From assembly GCA_039090855.1 (NCBI GenBank), contig CM077002.1, positions 84,200,194 through 84,264,193 of the forward strand: a stretch of 64,000 nt of DNA. The letters are read 5' to 3'. The DNA comes from Macrothele yani. Its lineage: Eukaryota; Arthropoda; Arachnida; Araneae; Macrothelidae. Position numbers and translations under genes: made by a program. A model generated the notes under the pieces. The model saw only the letters and a program-made list of their open reading frames with translations, was not told the DNA's origin and searched no databases. This document shows, piece after piece, positions 53,042 to 63,511 of this stretch (the first letter of the stretch is position 1; each line of letters starts with the position of its first letter).

Positions 53042-53053
53042 GTTCGGGCGCCA
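53042..53053 (-). other. Primer-binding site of Gypsy-A1
   Basis: Minus-strand TGGCGCCCGAAC starts two bases after the 5' LTR and matches 12 bases of the complement of the tRNA-Lys(UUU) 3' end. The match does not continue (next bases TTTTCTC). Confidence 0.88.
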
Positions 53054-53055
53054 AT

Positions 53056-53849
53056 TATAATGAATAACCTTTTTCTACCAGCTAAGCTAACTAAGCTAAT
53101 GATAATGAATAAAGCTTTCAACTAAGCTAAGTATAATGCTTCTGCTACTGAATGATATGCTTGTACTAAGCTTCAAATAGTGAATTCAAATGGTTGTTGT
53201 TACTAGTTAATTAATATCACGAATAAAGTCACCTGCTAGTAGTGTAGTAATAGTAATGAACAAACTTATAACTGGTAGTAATGTTGTAGCAGTAAGAAAG
53301 ATGAATAAAGTCTTATGCTGGTTGTTACCAGTAATATTAATTGAAATAAACCTAACAGCCAGACAGAGGTCTGACAGTACTATGAACTGAGAAAGACGTA
53401 CTATGAACTGAGAAAGACGTACTTACATAAACCTTTTATTATGACCTTCTACTGGTATCATCACACACAGCTACTCAAATAACACGTAGCTCCTTGCACA
53501 TGAACGGAGCTCTATACTCATAAACAAACGCTCTCTTTCACATAAACCAACACTCTCCGTATAACAACAAACGCTCTCCCTATAACAACAAACGCTCTCC
53601 CTATAACAACAAACGCTCTCCCTTCAACAACAAACGCTCTCTCCGTATAACAACAAACACTCTCCCTAGGTATCGTTGAACGCGCCTATTTATATTGGCT
53701 ACCACCACGTCATGACTTACACTCATTGCCAGATCTCATTCAGCGGGTGAAATAATATCTCGTTCAGTAAGAAGATAATTTACATAGTAAAATAAAATAA
53801 CCAGAGATAGTAAAATCAAAAGGAAAGTGAATATAGAGTATACGTTACA
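53056..53849 (-). repeat. 5' LTR of Gypsy-A1
   Basis: 794 bp. It holds the promoter, transcription start and polyadenylation region by analogy; I could not fix their positions. It contains one more 21-bp array unit and a tandem 21-bp ACTATGAACTGAGAAAGACGT duplication absent from the 3' LTR. Confidence 0.93.
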
Positions 53850-54067
53850 GATCGTTCTTTGAATAATGAGAAAAAAATATTGACAATTGAAATTTCGTAA
53901 ACATGCCGTTATAAGAACATTGTCGAATCGCCATTGACACGCAACAATGACAAAATATTTGGTAGAGTGGTTGTTTTGGCTGGAGGCTTGAGTCAGACTC
54001 GTCTGTGCGAAGGTGAAAAATTTAATGTTTGCAACTAATACCAGATTCTTTGCAACGGGATATAGGT

Positions 54068-54275
54068 GATTTTTTTTTATTTCGGGGTTTAACGACAACA
54101 GTGAGCAACCCAGAGGGGTGTATAAGCAGTCGCTCGTCCTTAAATTCAGTCCACTGATCCCAGATGAGGAGGTGGGTCAGTGTCATAAGGCAAACCGCCC
54201 ATACGTCATCCGAGGCTCGAGCCATCTCGGACGAAAAGTCAGAAGTTTAGACCACTGCACCATCAGAACAGCTGG
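54068..54275 (-). mobile_element. SINE-A copy 13, minus strand, diverged
   Basis: It starts with a T run and GGGGTTTAACGACAACAGTG. The middle and head are recognisable (CATCCGAGGCTCGAGCC at the B box, GACCACTGCACCATC at the A box). Older than copies 1 and 8. Confidence 0.8.
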
Positions 54276-55990
54276 CTCTTTTCTTAGGACAGTTCATTTG
54301 TACAGGGGAAGAAAATTGCTTACGGAGGCACATTCTGTTATTCAGGATGTGTTCTGTATCGCTGTTAGCACAGTTTTTTGAAAGTGTGCTAGTGTACTGT
54401 ATTTGTCACAGATATCATTGTGTCAACGAAGTAAGTTTTTAAATGCAAGAAATATAGCTAAACTAATACGTCACTTGCAAGTGAATCGACACTGCTGCTG
54501 ATCTAGGTTATTGACTCATTCAACTGTGTTTTTACACTACCCTCAACTGTGTTTTTACACTCCCTCAACTGTAGCATTTCAATGCTCACTCGCGCGGTAC
54601 TGAAAGATGGCTCCCCAGAATGACCTCATGTTACATTTTTAAGAAACCTCTCTAATATAATATAATTCAACGAAGTTCACTTGAGTGTTCATACAACTTC
54701 GGATATCTACAGCTGAAGCGCCAGTTTTGCCTGGATCTGTTAAGAATGAAGGTGTTATGATAAAAAAAGTTCCATTAATACCAGCTCTTACATAATTTCA
54801 GTTCAAGATACTGTCGTCTTAATCGTCCAGCATTATCTATTGCAGTCAAAGGGTAAAATTTTTAAAATTACTGTTGTAGATTTGCATTACGGTTACTTCG
54901 GATTTGGGCCTCTGAATTAAGAATTAGGGCCAAAAATAAGTGGTTTATTTTAATAAGTAAAATTAGAAATAAACAAACAACATTATCAGCGCTAGCCTGT
55001 TGTAATAGTTGAAATGTGATTGCAAAACTTTCATATTCATAGCGGAGTGTCTTCCCCAGTAGAATATCTAAATAAAATGTACCTGCAATATCGGTATGCC
55101 GACATCTTTGTATATTCAAATGCAACATATCAAAGAACTGACTGGGTATCTAAGATTCTTATAGCAAAGCATTGTTTTAACGGAAAACTTAAATTTCAAA
55201 ATAATATTCCGTTTCTATTTTCCCTTTGCCTGAAATTTTAGTACCATATTCTGTTGCACTTTCACTAAACTTCCCGATGTTGTTCTAAGGAAATACTGTT
55301 AGAAAATGTCCTCTTCCCTTTTCTACTTACTACACATTAAAGATGAAAATACTGTTTGTGATGTTTTTACTCTGTATTTGCATAACTATTGCTGGTTGTA
55401 TATAAGATCCGGTGCGGCTGACTGTCCGAGTAGCCAGAGGCGGAAGTTTCTTGATAGGTGTCCGAGCACGGCCCAGGATCGAATCCCTGAAGAATCATGG
55501 GGAGGGCAGCAATCCTGTCGCGGCGCGAATTTCTGCGATTTTTTTCGCGAATTTTTTGGGGTTTCTCTGTAAATTCGCGAATATCAAATATATCCACGAA
55601 TTTCAGATTTTTCTATTTTTGTCTAATTTCTATTATAATTTTTTATTACTGCATCTTTCATAATTAAAACATTTTAATACTGCCTTAGTTAAAATTTACG
55701 CTAAAAATATGCCGAAAGGTCCTACTCGAAAGTCCAAACCAGAGCTTTTAACCTTGAATTACCTCTCAAGATTGTTCGTTACGAAGATACTTATTTCGAA
55801 CAAGCTTCAAGGGTAATTGAAGGTCACATGCACTCTGCTGAAGAGTTCACACGTGGTTTTTCGTGGTTTCCCTCCGCTGCTGTTGAATGAGCTTTGCGAC
55901 TTGCCGGACTAGTAAACTGTAAATCGGATGTCGTCAGTTGTGTTAGTAATTTTGGCCGGGAAAGTAGCTCACAGAAAAGAGTGTTTCGCA
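54276..55990. other. Unassigned AT-rich stretch
   Basis: Two copies of CTCAACTGTGTTTTTACACT lie at about 54525-54570. At 55410-55495 weak A- and B-box-like strings occur (CCGAGTAGCCAGAGG and AGGATCGAATCC), and at 55530-55600 CGCGAATTT words repeat. No gene recognised. Confidence 0.4.
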
Positions 55991-56019
55991 GACGCTTAGC
56001 TTAGGAAATTTTTGCTTTC

Positions 56020-56484
56020 GTGCGAGTAATTTATGAAGTTCCTAGAAGTTGTCTTTTAATTTTGAGAATGAGCCACGTGAGTAAAATGAGTGTATCTGAA
56101 AGATGCAAGCAATACAGCAAGGGAACGTTTCATGTGAACAAAAATCTATTGTTCTGTTCGTATTGCAACATACCAGTGGATTTTTCAAGAAAGGGAAGTT
56201 GTGAAAAGCATTTAGCAAGCAAGCTGCATAAAAAAAAGGTGTGTCTGAACAGTGAACCGAAAATAATGCAGAAATGTGTTGATGAATTAATTGAGAAAAC
56301 TACTGCACAAGAACAGCATCGCTCAATGGAACTTTCGAAATTAACTGCCGCCTTTCGTGCAGCTAAAATCCCACTTTCCAAACTGTATAACACTACATTA
56401 AAAAATGACTTGAAAAATTCGTTGAAAGATATTGGTGTTATTCGAAATACAAATTCGATGCGGAAATGTTATTTGCCGAAAATA
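56020..56484 (+). pseudogene. hAT-like transposase, part 1 (BED-type zinc finger)
   Basis: The likely start is the ATG at 56068 or 56086 (MSHVSKMSVSERCKQYSKGT). Residues FCSYCNIPVDFSRKGS then CEKHLASKLHKK form a C-x2-C...H-x5-H finger of the BED/CGGBP1-like type found at the N-terminus of hAT-derived proteins. A helical region follows (AAFRAAKIPLSKLY, a typical segment of this group). The frame is cut at 56484 by a Tc1 element. The gene resumes at 57706 and again at about 59005. It is not clear if this was a transposon or a domesticated gene. Confidence 0.75.
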
Positions 56485-57703
56485 CACTATCTACCAACAA
56501 GTAATTGGACACCTGTGATAGCAAAGGAAAACAAAGTTTATTCACCTTCAATAGTTGGTGGAGCCTCCACGAGCGGCGATTACAGCTGCGACCCTCCGGG
56601 GCATACTCTCAACCAGGCGTTGTACGATGGCTAGCGGTATTTTCTTCCACTCGGCTTGGAGAAGACATGTCAGTTCCTTCACCAATTTCTGACGGTGGGG
56701 GCACCCCTTAAGTCGACTCTCCAACTCGTCCCAGAGGTGCTCGATAGTGTTAAGGTCCGGGCTCTGCGCAGGCCAGTCCATTCGATTAACCCCATTGTCA
56801 CCATACCAAGCCATGGTGGACCTCGCAATATCACAGGTGGCATTGTGATTCTGAAACTAACATGGGTCCACCCCGTAAAACTGCCACAACGTAGGAAGCG
56901 CATGGTCATCCAAAATGGTGCAGTAGGTCTCGGCGTTGAGTCTACCAGGAATTGCGACCAAGGGTCCCGTGCCATACTAGGAGAAACACCCCCATAGCAT
57001 AATTCCACCGCCGCCGAACTTCACAGTTGGCGCAATACATTCCGGTAGGAGGCGTTCTCCAGGCAGACGCCAAGCCCAGACCCTGCCATCCAAACGGTAG
57101 AGAGTGAAACTTGATTCGTCGCTCCAGAGAACATGTTTCCACTGTTCAACGGTCCAATGTCGACGTTCTTTGCACCACGTTAGCCGAGCAGCGCTATTGG
57201 ACTTGGTGATCAAAGGCTTGTGGACGGCAGCACGTCCATGATAACCGAGCAGATGGGCTTCCTTACGGATGATATTCATCGAAAGAACACTCCCGGATGT
57301 CTGTTGAAACTTCTCGCGGATGTGGCCCATCGATTTGGTGCGGTTCTTCCGAATTTCTCTAGCCAGCACCCGTCGGTCTCTAACTCCCATTTTTGTGGGT
57401 CTGCCGGGTCGGGACACATTCTGACAATCCCCTCTCATCTTCCATTTGCCAATCACGTAGGCCACTGTCGATTTTGGGTACTTCAACTCGTTGGATATGT
57501 CACATATGGATCGGCCATTTCTGTGATATCCGACGATTACAGCTTTCTCGAAATCAGAAAGCTCCGAACTGCGTGGCATCTTGCATGCGACTGGTTGCGT
57601 TGTTATTTCTCACACGATATTTAACGGCGGAGGCCGTGACGAGTATCAGGGCTGCATATATCGTCGATTGCAGGGGTGTCCAATTACTTGTTGGTAGGTA
57701 GTG
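56485..57703 (-). mobile_element. Complete Tc1-like transposon (T6) inside the hAT gene
   Basis: Ends are inverted copies of CACTATCTACCAACAAGT (continuing AATTGGACACC, about 28 bases, one mismatch). TA stands outside both ends (56483-56484 and 57704-57705). The length is 1219 bp. The transposase is on the minus strand with few lesions, so it is younger than T1-T4. Confidence 0.93.
56548..57579 (-). pseudogene. Tc1 transposase in T6, two frame breaks
   Basis: ATG at 57579 gives [40 protein letters not shown] is the first helix-turn-helix, and [14 protein letters not shown] the GRPR-like hook and second DNA-binding part. [20 protein letters not shown] holds the first catalytic Asp, and [12 protein letters not shown] the next block. 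A frame change near 56985 leads into YGDNG-type sequence, and the last frame (56814-56548) holds DWPAQSPDLNTIEHLWDELE with the final Glu, ending SMPRRVAAVIAARGGSTNY. Only small indels separate the parts. Confidence 0.9.
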
Positions 57704-57705
57704 TA

Positions 57706-58155
57706 TATGATATTCACAAGCAACAAGTGAATGAATTTTGAATATCAGTGTCCTGTGTAAGCATCGTAGCAGACCAAACAAAGAAGATAGATACATTTTA
57801 AATATTCTTGCTGTTCCATCAGCTGAACCGAATGTTGAAAGCTGCAATGATGAAACCTCTTTGAATGCAATCTTTCTTGAGTGCATGCCTTTGGAATCCG
57901 TAAATTTTAAAGCAGTCAGCGAGGAAATACTTCAGTGCCTTAATAAGTATGAAATACCTTTTGATAATATAACCGCTTTTGTGACAGACAATGCATCTTA
58001 CATGTCCAAAGCGTGGGGGAAAAGCCTGACAGCCATATTTTTGAATGGTGTTCACGTCATCTGCAACGCGCATCTGTTAAATCTTTTGGGCGAAATTGGA
58101 CAGAACGAAGTTGAAAATGTTAACTCTTTAGTAGTTGCTGTTAAACGTGCCTTCA
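57706..58155 (+). pseudogene. hAT-like transposase, part 2
   Basis: It reads EDRYILNILAVPSAEPN, then FVTDNASYMSKAWGKSLTA and GVHVICNAHLLNLLGEI. The VTDNAxxM and the H-x-C-x-A-H-x-L-N-L blocks are hallmarks of the hAT catalytic core (second Asp and conserved Cys/His region). It ends at about 58155, where a MITE is inserted. Confidence 0.8.
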
Positions 58156-59004
58156 CAGCCTTGGCGCCATAGGCGAGCCAATTACAGCCCCACTCTCTGC
58201 CCCCTTTTCAGTCATCCCACCCAAACTATTTAGGCATTTAGAAAACATGACGAGTGCAACCATCTAAGATTTTAGGGGACGGGAATAAATACATGTTTTT
58301 TTTGCTTGCTTTTTTTAATTTTCGGATTTGGGAAATGTCGGAAAATTTCTCTCATCTGGGTTTTAATTAATCCGTCTAAGTGGGTTGCAAAAACCGTGTA
58401 TTTTCTTAATAATAACAATTCAATGAACAAATACCGCAGAGTTACCATAACCTTTATAATCCCTAAAGTCTGAAACGTGTCGTAAAGATGGGCATTGGCA
58501 GCTTACCATAGCCGAAGGGAATGTGACCTTACACCTTCTCAATTAGCGACGCATCCGAGAGAATGTATTCATGTGTCGAAGCCATCAACAGCAGCTGAAA
58601 TCTCCTTTCGTAGTAAATACTTCTTTTGCTTGCTAACAACAGCCTTCTAATTGGTGCCACATATTTTTGCTCAGATGTCCTGCTCCACTCCTTGCTGCCA
58701 TTTCAAAGGTTTATATTACCTCTGTGGGTGGGAGAGCACGTTTATTGCAGGGCAGTAGGGGGGAAGGCGCAATGAGACGGCCTCACAAGTTTTTCTGAGG
58801 GTGTGGCCGTTTCTGCTGCGGGTTCTTTTCCTTTCGAAATCATGTACAAAACTCAGCAATGTGCAGTTGATAATTTCTTTTTTTTCTTCCTATTTTTTCT
58901 CTCATTTATTAATTATCCAATCTTGTCAACTCTAAATTTTGGCGCCCCCAAATTTTGCCGCCCTAGGCAGCTGCCTAATTTGTCTAATGGTAGAACCGGC
59001 CCTG
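58156..59004. mobile_element. hAT-type MITE inserted in the hAT gene
   Basis: The right end in reverse reads CAGGGCCGGTTCTACCATTA followed by GGCAGCTGCCTAGGGCGGC, a form seen at the ends of many hAT-derived MITEs. The left end CAGCCTTGGCGCCATAGGCG is a diverged counterpart. There is no coding frame in about 850 bp. The hAT protein reading on the left (VKRAFT) and right (PSRKGRFRQFLPEKGKI) fits if this piece is removed. A clear 8-bp target duplication was not found, so the exact limits are uncertain. Confidence 0.6.
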
Positions 59005-59185
59005 CCCTCCCGTAAAGGACGCTTTCGACAATTTTTGCCAGAGAAGGGCAAAATACCTTGCTTACCAACAGTACCTGTGCAGAATAGGTGGTACAGTTGG
59101 TTTGAGACCGTGCTTTTAAACTGCAAACATTTAGAAGACTACGCAGAGTTTTTTGAAAAAGAAAAAGACAACAGTAGCAGTTGTA
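59005..59185 (+). pseudogene. hAT-like transposase, part 3
   Basis: It reads PSRKGRFRQFLPEKGKIPCL then NRWYSWFETVLLNCKHLEDY and AEFFEKEKD. The RW-SWF block (usually TRWxSWF) follows the H-x-C-x-A-H block in this hAT group. Sequence then passes into a Tc1 relic at about 59186, so the C-terminal dimerisation part is missing. Confidence 0.72.
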
Positions 59186-59600
59186 TTGTGGATAAGATCA
59201 TTGGGTATTGTCAAGATAGGCGCATTATCCTGCTGGTACCAACAAGGCTCTGTTCCATAGTATTGCCACAGAGTTGGTAGGGCATAATTGTCCAGAATAT
59301 CGAGGTAGACGTGCTGGTTAACTTTTTTGCCCACGATAACCAATGAGCCGGGATCATACCACGGAAAACACCACCACACGAGTACACTGCCAGCTCCAAA
59401 CTTGACCACAGCAACAGTACACTGTGGTAAATAGCGTTTCCCCCGATGCAGCCATAACCACACACGGCCATCAGACTCATGGATCGTGTATCTGGATTCA
59501 TCAGTCCATAGGGCCCGTTTTCATTGATCTAAGGTCCACGATAAATGTTCTTTTCACCATGGTAAATGGCGAGTAGCATTTCGAGTAGAGATGAAAGTAG
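59186..59600 (-). pseudogene. Tc1 transposase fragment (T7)
   Basis: On the minus strand: LWTDESRYTIHESDGRVWLW (first catalytic Asp), VAVVKFGAGSVLVWWCF, VYLDILDNYALPTL and WYQQDNAP (second Asp), in two frames. Both the N-terminus and the last catalytic block are missing. It lies between the hAT gene and the Gypsy-B LTR. Confidence 0.75.
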
Positions 59601-60069
59601 GACGTATTTTTAAATTAACATTTATTTTTAGTTTATTTCCCTATGTAAATATTGAGTTTGTTCTCCGTTATACTTCCAAACTTAACGTGACATCTTCTCT
59701 CTCACGAGAATACTGTTGGCAACACAACTGAGGACAGAGTGAACTTGACGTATGAATGTATGAGATAAGAACGATAGATAAAAGGACGAGATAACAGTTG
59801 CTGGTGTGGATATGTGGTGAATATGATAGACCTTGATTGTCAAGTAAAGTGTGAAAGTGCCATGTGAGATGTTCAATGACTAAGTGCTGGAATAAAAATA
59901 ATTTTAACTAAGTGCTGGAATAAAAAGTATTCCCGTAAGTTGACTTCTGTTTTATGATTCATATGGCCGTAATAATTCAATTACAAACTATTGTATCATA
60001 TTCTTATCTAGTGGTTTAAACGTTATGTAAGAACGAGAGTATTTCAGCACGAAAAGGAATTACGTTATA
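59601..60069 (+). repeat. 5' LTR of Gypsy-B (left limit uncertain)
   Basis: The right limit is fixed by the primer-binding site: the LTR ends AATTACGTTATA at 60069. The left limit cannot be set because no second LTR is in view. AACTAAGTGCTGGAATAAAA occurs twice in direct repeat at about 59878-59925, each copy with an AATAAA polyadenylation word. Confidence 0.6.
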
Positions 60070-60070
60070 T

Positions 60071-60095
60071 TGGCGCCTGAACAGGGACTCGAACA
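60071..60095 (+). other. Primer-binding site of Gypsy-B
   Basis: TGGCGCCTGAACAGGGAC followed by TCGAAC matches the complement of the tRNA-Lys(UUU) 3' end over about 24 bases with two differences. It is the longest tRNA-Lys match of the three LTR families in this window. Confidence 0.88.
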
Positions 60096-60122
60096 GAATT
60101 ATAGAAGTAAAAAAAGGTAAAC

Positions 60123-60779
60123 ATCACGGATCCTTTTGGTCTCTTCTCTGACCATTATAGCCATAATGTTGTGCAAAATAATTCTACAGCACATACTCTA
60201 CGCACTCAGCGTTATAGGGTACCACTTAATTCTCCTATAGCACTGTACGAGGCCTGCGGTTCAGATTTATCGGACAGTGAATCCGCAATATACGAAAATC
60301 ATGTGCCGCGTACTTCAACTGCAGTACCTCAACAGCAATTCACCCACCACCCCCAGTAAGAAGAGCAAAGTCCTTGTTCATTACGTACCCCATGCGGGTT
60401 CCATTGCATTCAGGGGAAACGGCGGGTCGCTTAGGTCTCTTGAGGATCTCGAAGATCACTTCGATTTGTACAATGTTCCTGAAGATTGTCAAGTACATAT
60501 TGCGGGCACATGTTTGCAAGACACTGCCAAGGTTTGGTATAGACAGTGGCGTCGGATGAACCCAGAAGGTTTTTATCAGCAATTTAGAGCTGACATTTTG
60601 GATGTATTTCCCTTTGGCACAAATAAGGCCGGCCTTGCTCAACAACTGTTTTTTAGGTGACATCGGGCGTCAGATAGTCCCGTCTCGTTTGCTCTGGAGT
60701 TAGGCTTTACAAATTATGGGATACCGCTGCAGTCGAGTCTGAAGTTATTGATACTTTACTACAGCAGCTGGACCGCTTC
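60123..60779 (+). pseudogene. Gypsy-B gag, frameshifted and interrupted
   Basis: The first frame (60123-60359, no ATG in the expected place) includes ALYEACGSDLSDSESAIYEN. It continues in another frame (60277-60660) with VHYVPHAGSIAFRGNGGSLR, FDLYNVPEDCQVHIAGTCL and DTAKVWYRQWRRMNPEG, clearly homologous to Gypsy-A Gag. A third frame reads DTLLQQLDRF before 60779, where the LTR of Gypsy-A2 cuts in. The remainder lies outside the window. Confidence 0.85.
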
Positions 60780-61463
60780 TATAATGAATAAAGTTTTCCG
60801 CTGGACGTGTAGTGCAGGGAAGTTTACGTTAAGTCACGTTAGGGTTATTGGAAGGTTACTTGACGTAGCTAAAGTGTACCTAATCTTCAAAGTGCTAGAG
60901 TTTGTTTAGGTAAGACTCGCACGTGCAATAAATTCATTGAATATGGAACTTCTTTTTACTCAGCGTTCCTCATTATCTTGACTATCAGTACTATAACTTC
61001 GGTTTTAGTACATTAGTACCTTGGAGGCTCCTTATTAGGACGGTAAACACAATATATAGCCTGGACTTAATGGAGACACTTAATGAAAGAGACTTAACGG
61101 CCAGACAGAGGCCTGACAATAATATGAACTGAGAAAACGTACTCACTTTAAACCTTTTATTGGAGAACTCCTGGTATTATCAAACTTACTCTCAGCAAAT
61201 CACACTACTATTGAATGTCCGAACTTTCGTAGAATCGCATAACAATAATTAAGAAGAACCTATCACATAAAACGAAGCTCTTTTGGTATAGTTGAGCGCG
61301 CCTATATATACTGCATACCACCACGTCATGACTTACACTCGTTGCCACATATCATTCAGCGGGAGAAATAACATCTCGTTAAGTGAGAAGATAATTTGCA
61401 GGAAAATAAAATAACAAGAGATAGTAAAATCAAAAGGAAACTGAATCTAGAGTATACGTTACA
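60780..61463 (-). repeat. 3' LTR of Gypsy-A2
   Basis: 684 bp; ends TATAATGAATAA and CGTTACA as in A1. It aligns with A1 from GGCCAGACAGAGGCCTGACA to the end but lacks the CTCTCCCTATAACAACAA array. Its outer part (60792-61090) is unrelated. Confidence 0.9.
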
Positions 61464-62030
61464 TCATCTCCCCCTTAATTTTTTTTTCGAAAAACCTATC
61501 AAATTTTGAGTGTAGTCTTACATTTCGCTGACTGACGTTTATCGTTCTACTTTTTTTTCTTTTTTTTTTTGGTGGCAACAGTATTTACAACATCAAACTT
61601 GGCATAACAAATTCAGTAAACCTGTGTCCGCAGCAATTGTCGTCTGTGAAGCAGGAAACACTTTTTATACTTGAACAGAACAAACCTGCATCGGCATACC
61701 TTATTTTTATTCTGCCTAGCAGGAATCACGTTTTTGATTTCATATTACTTCCTCATATTATCGTTGATTACAAACCAACTGTATCAGCAGCGAACATTGC
61801 CTGTAGCTGCCTAACAGTAACAATTTTCACTATTTTACCCCTAACACACATATATATATATATATAAAAATTGGATTAGTAGACGGACATAGAAGATATA
61901 TATAAAAAAAAGCCACATATATACACAAAAAGAATGCGTAGGCCCACACGAAAAAAAAAATTCTGACACGCCAACTGGTCGTGCAGGAAAAACAACAGAA
62001 TGAGAAAATAACCTGTCCACGAGAACTTAC
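61464..62030 (-). other. 3' untranslated region of Gypsy-A2
   Basis: It matches the corresponding region of A1 with small differences; it includes a TA run at about 61848-61865. No env-like frame. Confidence 0.75.
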
Positions 62031-62834
62031 TTATCTCGAGGACGCATAAAAAACCCTAGTACGATAACGTTTTCCAGGCCTAATCGGACTGGTAAATTCA
62101 GGTGGCGTCGATCTTTTCTGAGACTTAAATGGATCTGGAACATCTGTAGTCTGTCGGTCAAGAAATCCCTGTGGCTGACAGGAACGGTCAGGAACGGCTG
62201 AAGTCTGTCGGTCAGGAAATCCCTGCGTCTGACAGGGACGGTCAGGAACGGCTGAAGTCCGTCGGTCAAGAACGGCTGAAGTCTGTCGGTCAGGAAATCC
62301 CTGCGTCTGACAGGAACGGTCAGGAACGGCTGAAGTCCGTCGGTCAGGAACGGCTGAAGTCTGTCGGTCAGGAAATCCCTGCGTCTGACAGGAACGGGCT
62401 CCCCCAGGCTTTCGATATGTTGTCCTTTTGTGCTGGGGCCCGTGTTGTCCTTCCAGCATTCTTTTGAAGGGACGTGGCTCAGGCCACATCGCTTGTTTTC
62501 GCTTTCTACCTCTTGGCATGACAGTAGAAGCAGACATCGGCCCTGTTTGCCCTGAGCGTAAGTTCCAGGGGCGAAACCCGGGCGGATGCAAGGATCTCTG
62601 CCTTCGTCGTTGTTGCGGCGAAGCAGATTGGGGAGACAAGTTGCGTTTTCGACCAGCTTTTGGTGTTGCTGGACGGTTTGTAATTTGTGTCTGACGTTTA
62701 GGAATCGTCAAACTATTGTCTATATCTGATAAATCAGAAATATGTGATGACGCTGAGTCACTGCTGTAAGTTAGTGGTCGTGCAGGGCGATGTTTATCTC
62801 TGCCTATAGGAATACTCTCTGACGAGGTATTCAA
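62031..62834 (-). pseudogene. Gypsy-A2 integrase C-terminal extension
   Basis: 267 codons matching the tail of the A1 integrase: PARPLTYSSDSASSHISDLS, AGRKRNLSPQSASPQQ, WNLRSGQTGP and then a repeat array (about 62150-62400) on CQTQGFPDRQTSAVPDR. The array differs from A1 in unit number and order and in CQTQ for YQPQ. A frame change near 62840 separates it from the upstream part. Confidence 0.85.
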
Positions 62835-62953
62835 GGAAGTAGGAGCTTGTGTTGGTGCAGAGTTATTAGGGAATGGTGCAGCAATAGTCTCGGCAATGGT
62901 TGGAGGGAAGGGAATGATACTAGAATTTGAAGAACTTGATTCGAGCCTTCGTC

Positions 62954-63511
62954 TTATGGTAGAATCAGGTTGCGTTCTTGGAAACCAGTCTTGTGGAGGG
63001 GAGGGTGAAGAAAAATCACTGGAGAATCTTCAAAAAGGTTTGTCGGTTCGTCCAAAATTTCTGGAGGTTGATCGTGTGATATAGACTCTTGAGTCTGTGG
63101 AACAGAAGGTTGAGTAGGGTTGATTATAAAATCGATATTTCGTTCACGATACTTGCGACACTGAGCAACGTGTACGTATTGAAATTGATTGTCAGGTTTT
63201 TCAAGGATAATGTTATTTTCATACACATTTGCCACCCGATGTGGACCTTCGTAGCTGGGTGCAAACTTCTTTACTAAAGTATGAGAAACAGAAGACTGAA
63301 AGTGTGTCTCCACGAGAGTTAGATCTCCAACGACAAGATCTGGTTCCCTACGCCTAGTATTATAGTATCTTGCTTGAGCCGCTTGTGCTCCTATCATTGC
63401 AACACGAGCTTTCTCTGCCATGATTCGTACTGATTGCGGAGTTGGTCGCTGGTTTAGTTCGTCGATAATCCCCGTTAAATTTTCAAAAGGGGTCTTAATT
63501 TTTCGACCCAA
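62954..63511 (-). pseudogene. Gypsy-A2 integrase, post-core and GPY/F-like region
   Basis: It reads MGRKIKTPFENLTGIIDELN, KARVAMIGAQAAQARYYNTR and KKFAPSYEGPHRVANVYENN. The Y of the GPY motif is His here. A frame change near 63490 splits it from the catalytic core. Confidence 0.85.

Larger units (their letters stand above)
46185..53853 (-). mobile_element. Gypsy-A1: full-length Ty3/Gypsy retrotransposon with GATC target duplication
   Basis: The element spans 46189-53849 (7661 bp) on the minus strand, with LTRs of 794 bp (5', right) and 752 bp (3', left). GATC at 46185-46188 and 53850-53853 is the target duplication. LTRs begin TGTAACGTATAC and end TTCATTATA. The two LTRs differ by two 21-bp repeat-number changes and very few substitutions, so insertion is recent. 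The order gag, protease, RT, RNase H, integrase is that of Ty3/Gypsy. There is no env frame between pol and the 3' LTR. Pol is split by two single-base frame changes. Confidence 0.95.

Noticed and set aside
55400..55500. A further SINE head (CCGAGTAGCCAGAGG and AGGATCGAATCC)
   Set aside because: The tRNA fold is poor, spacing is odd, and there is no second copy or duplication in the window.
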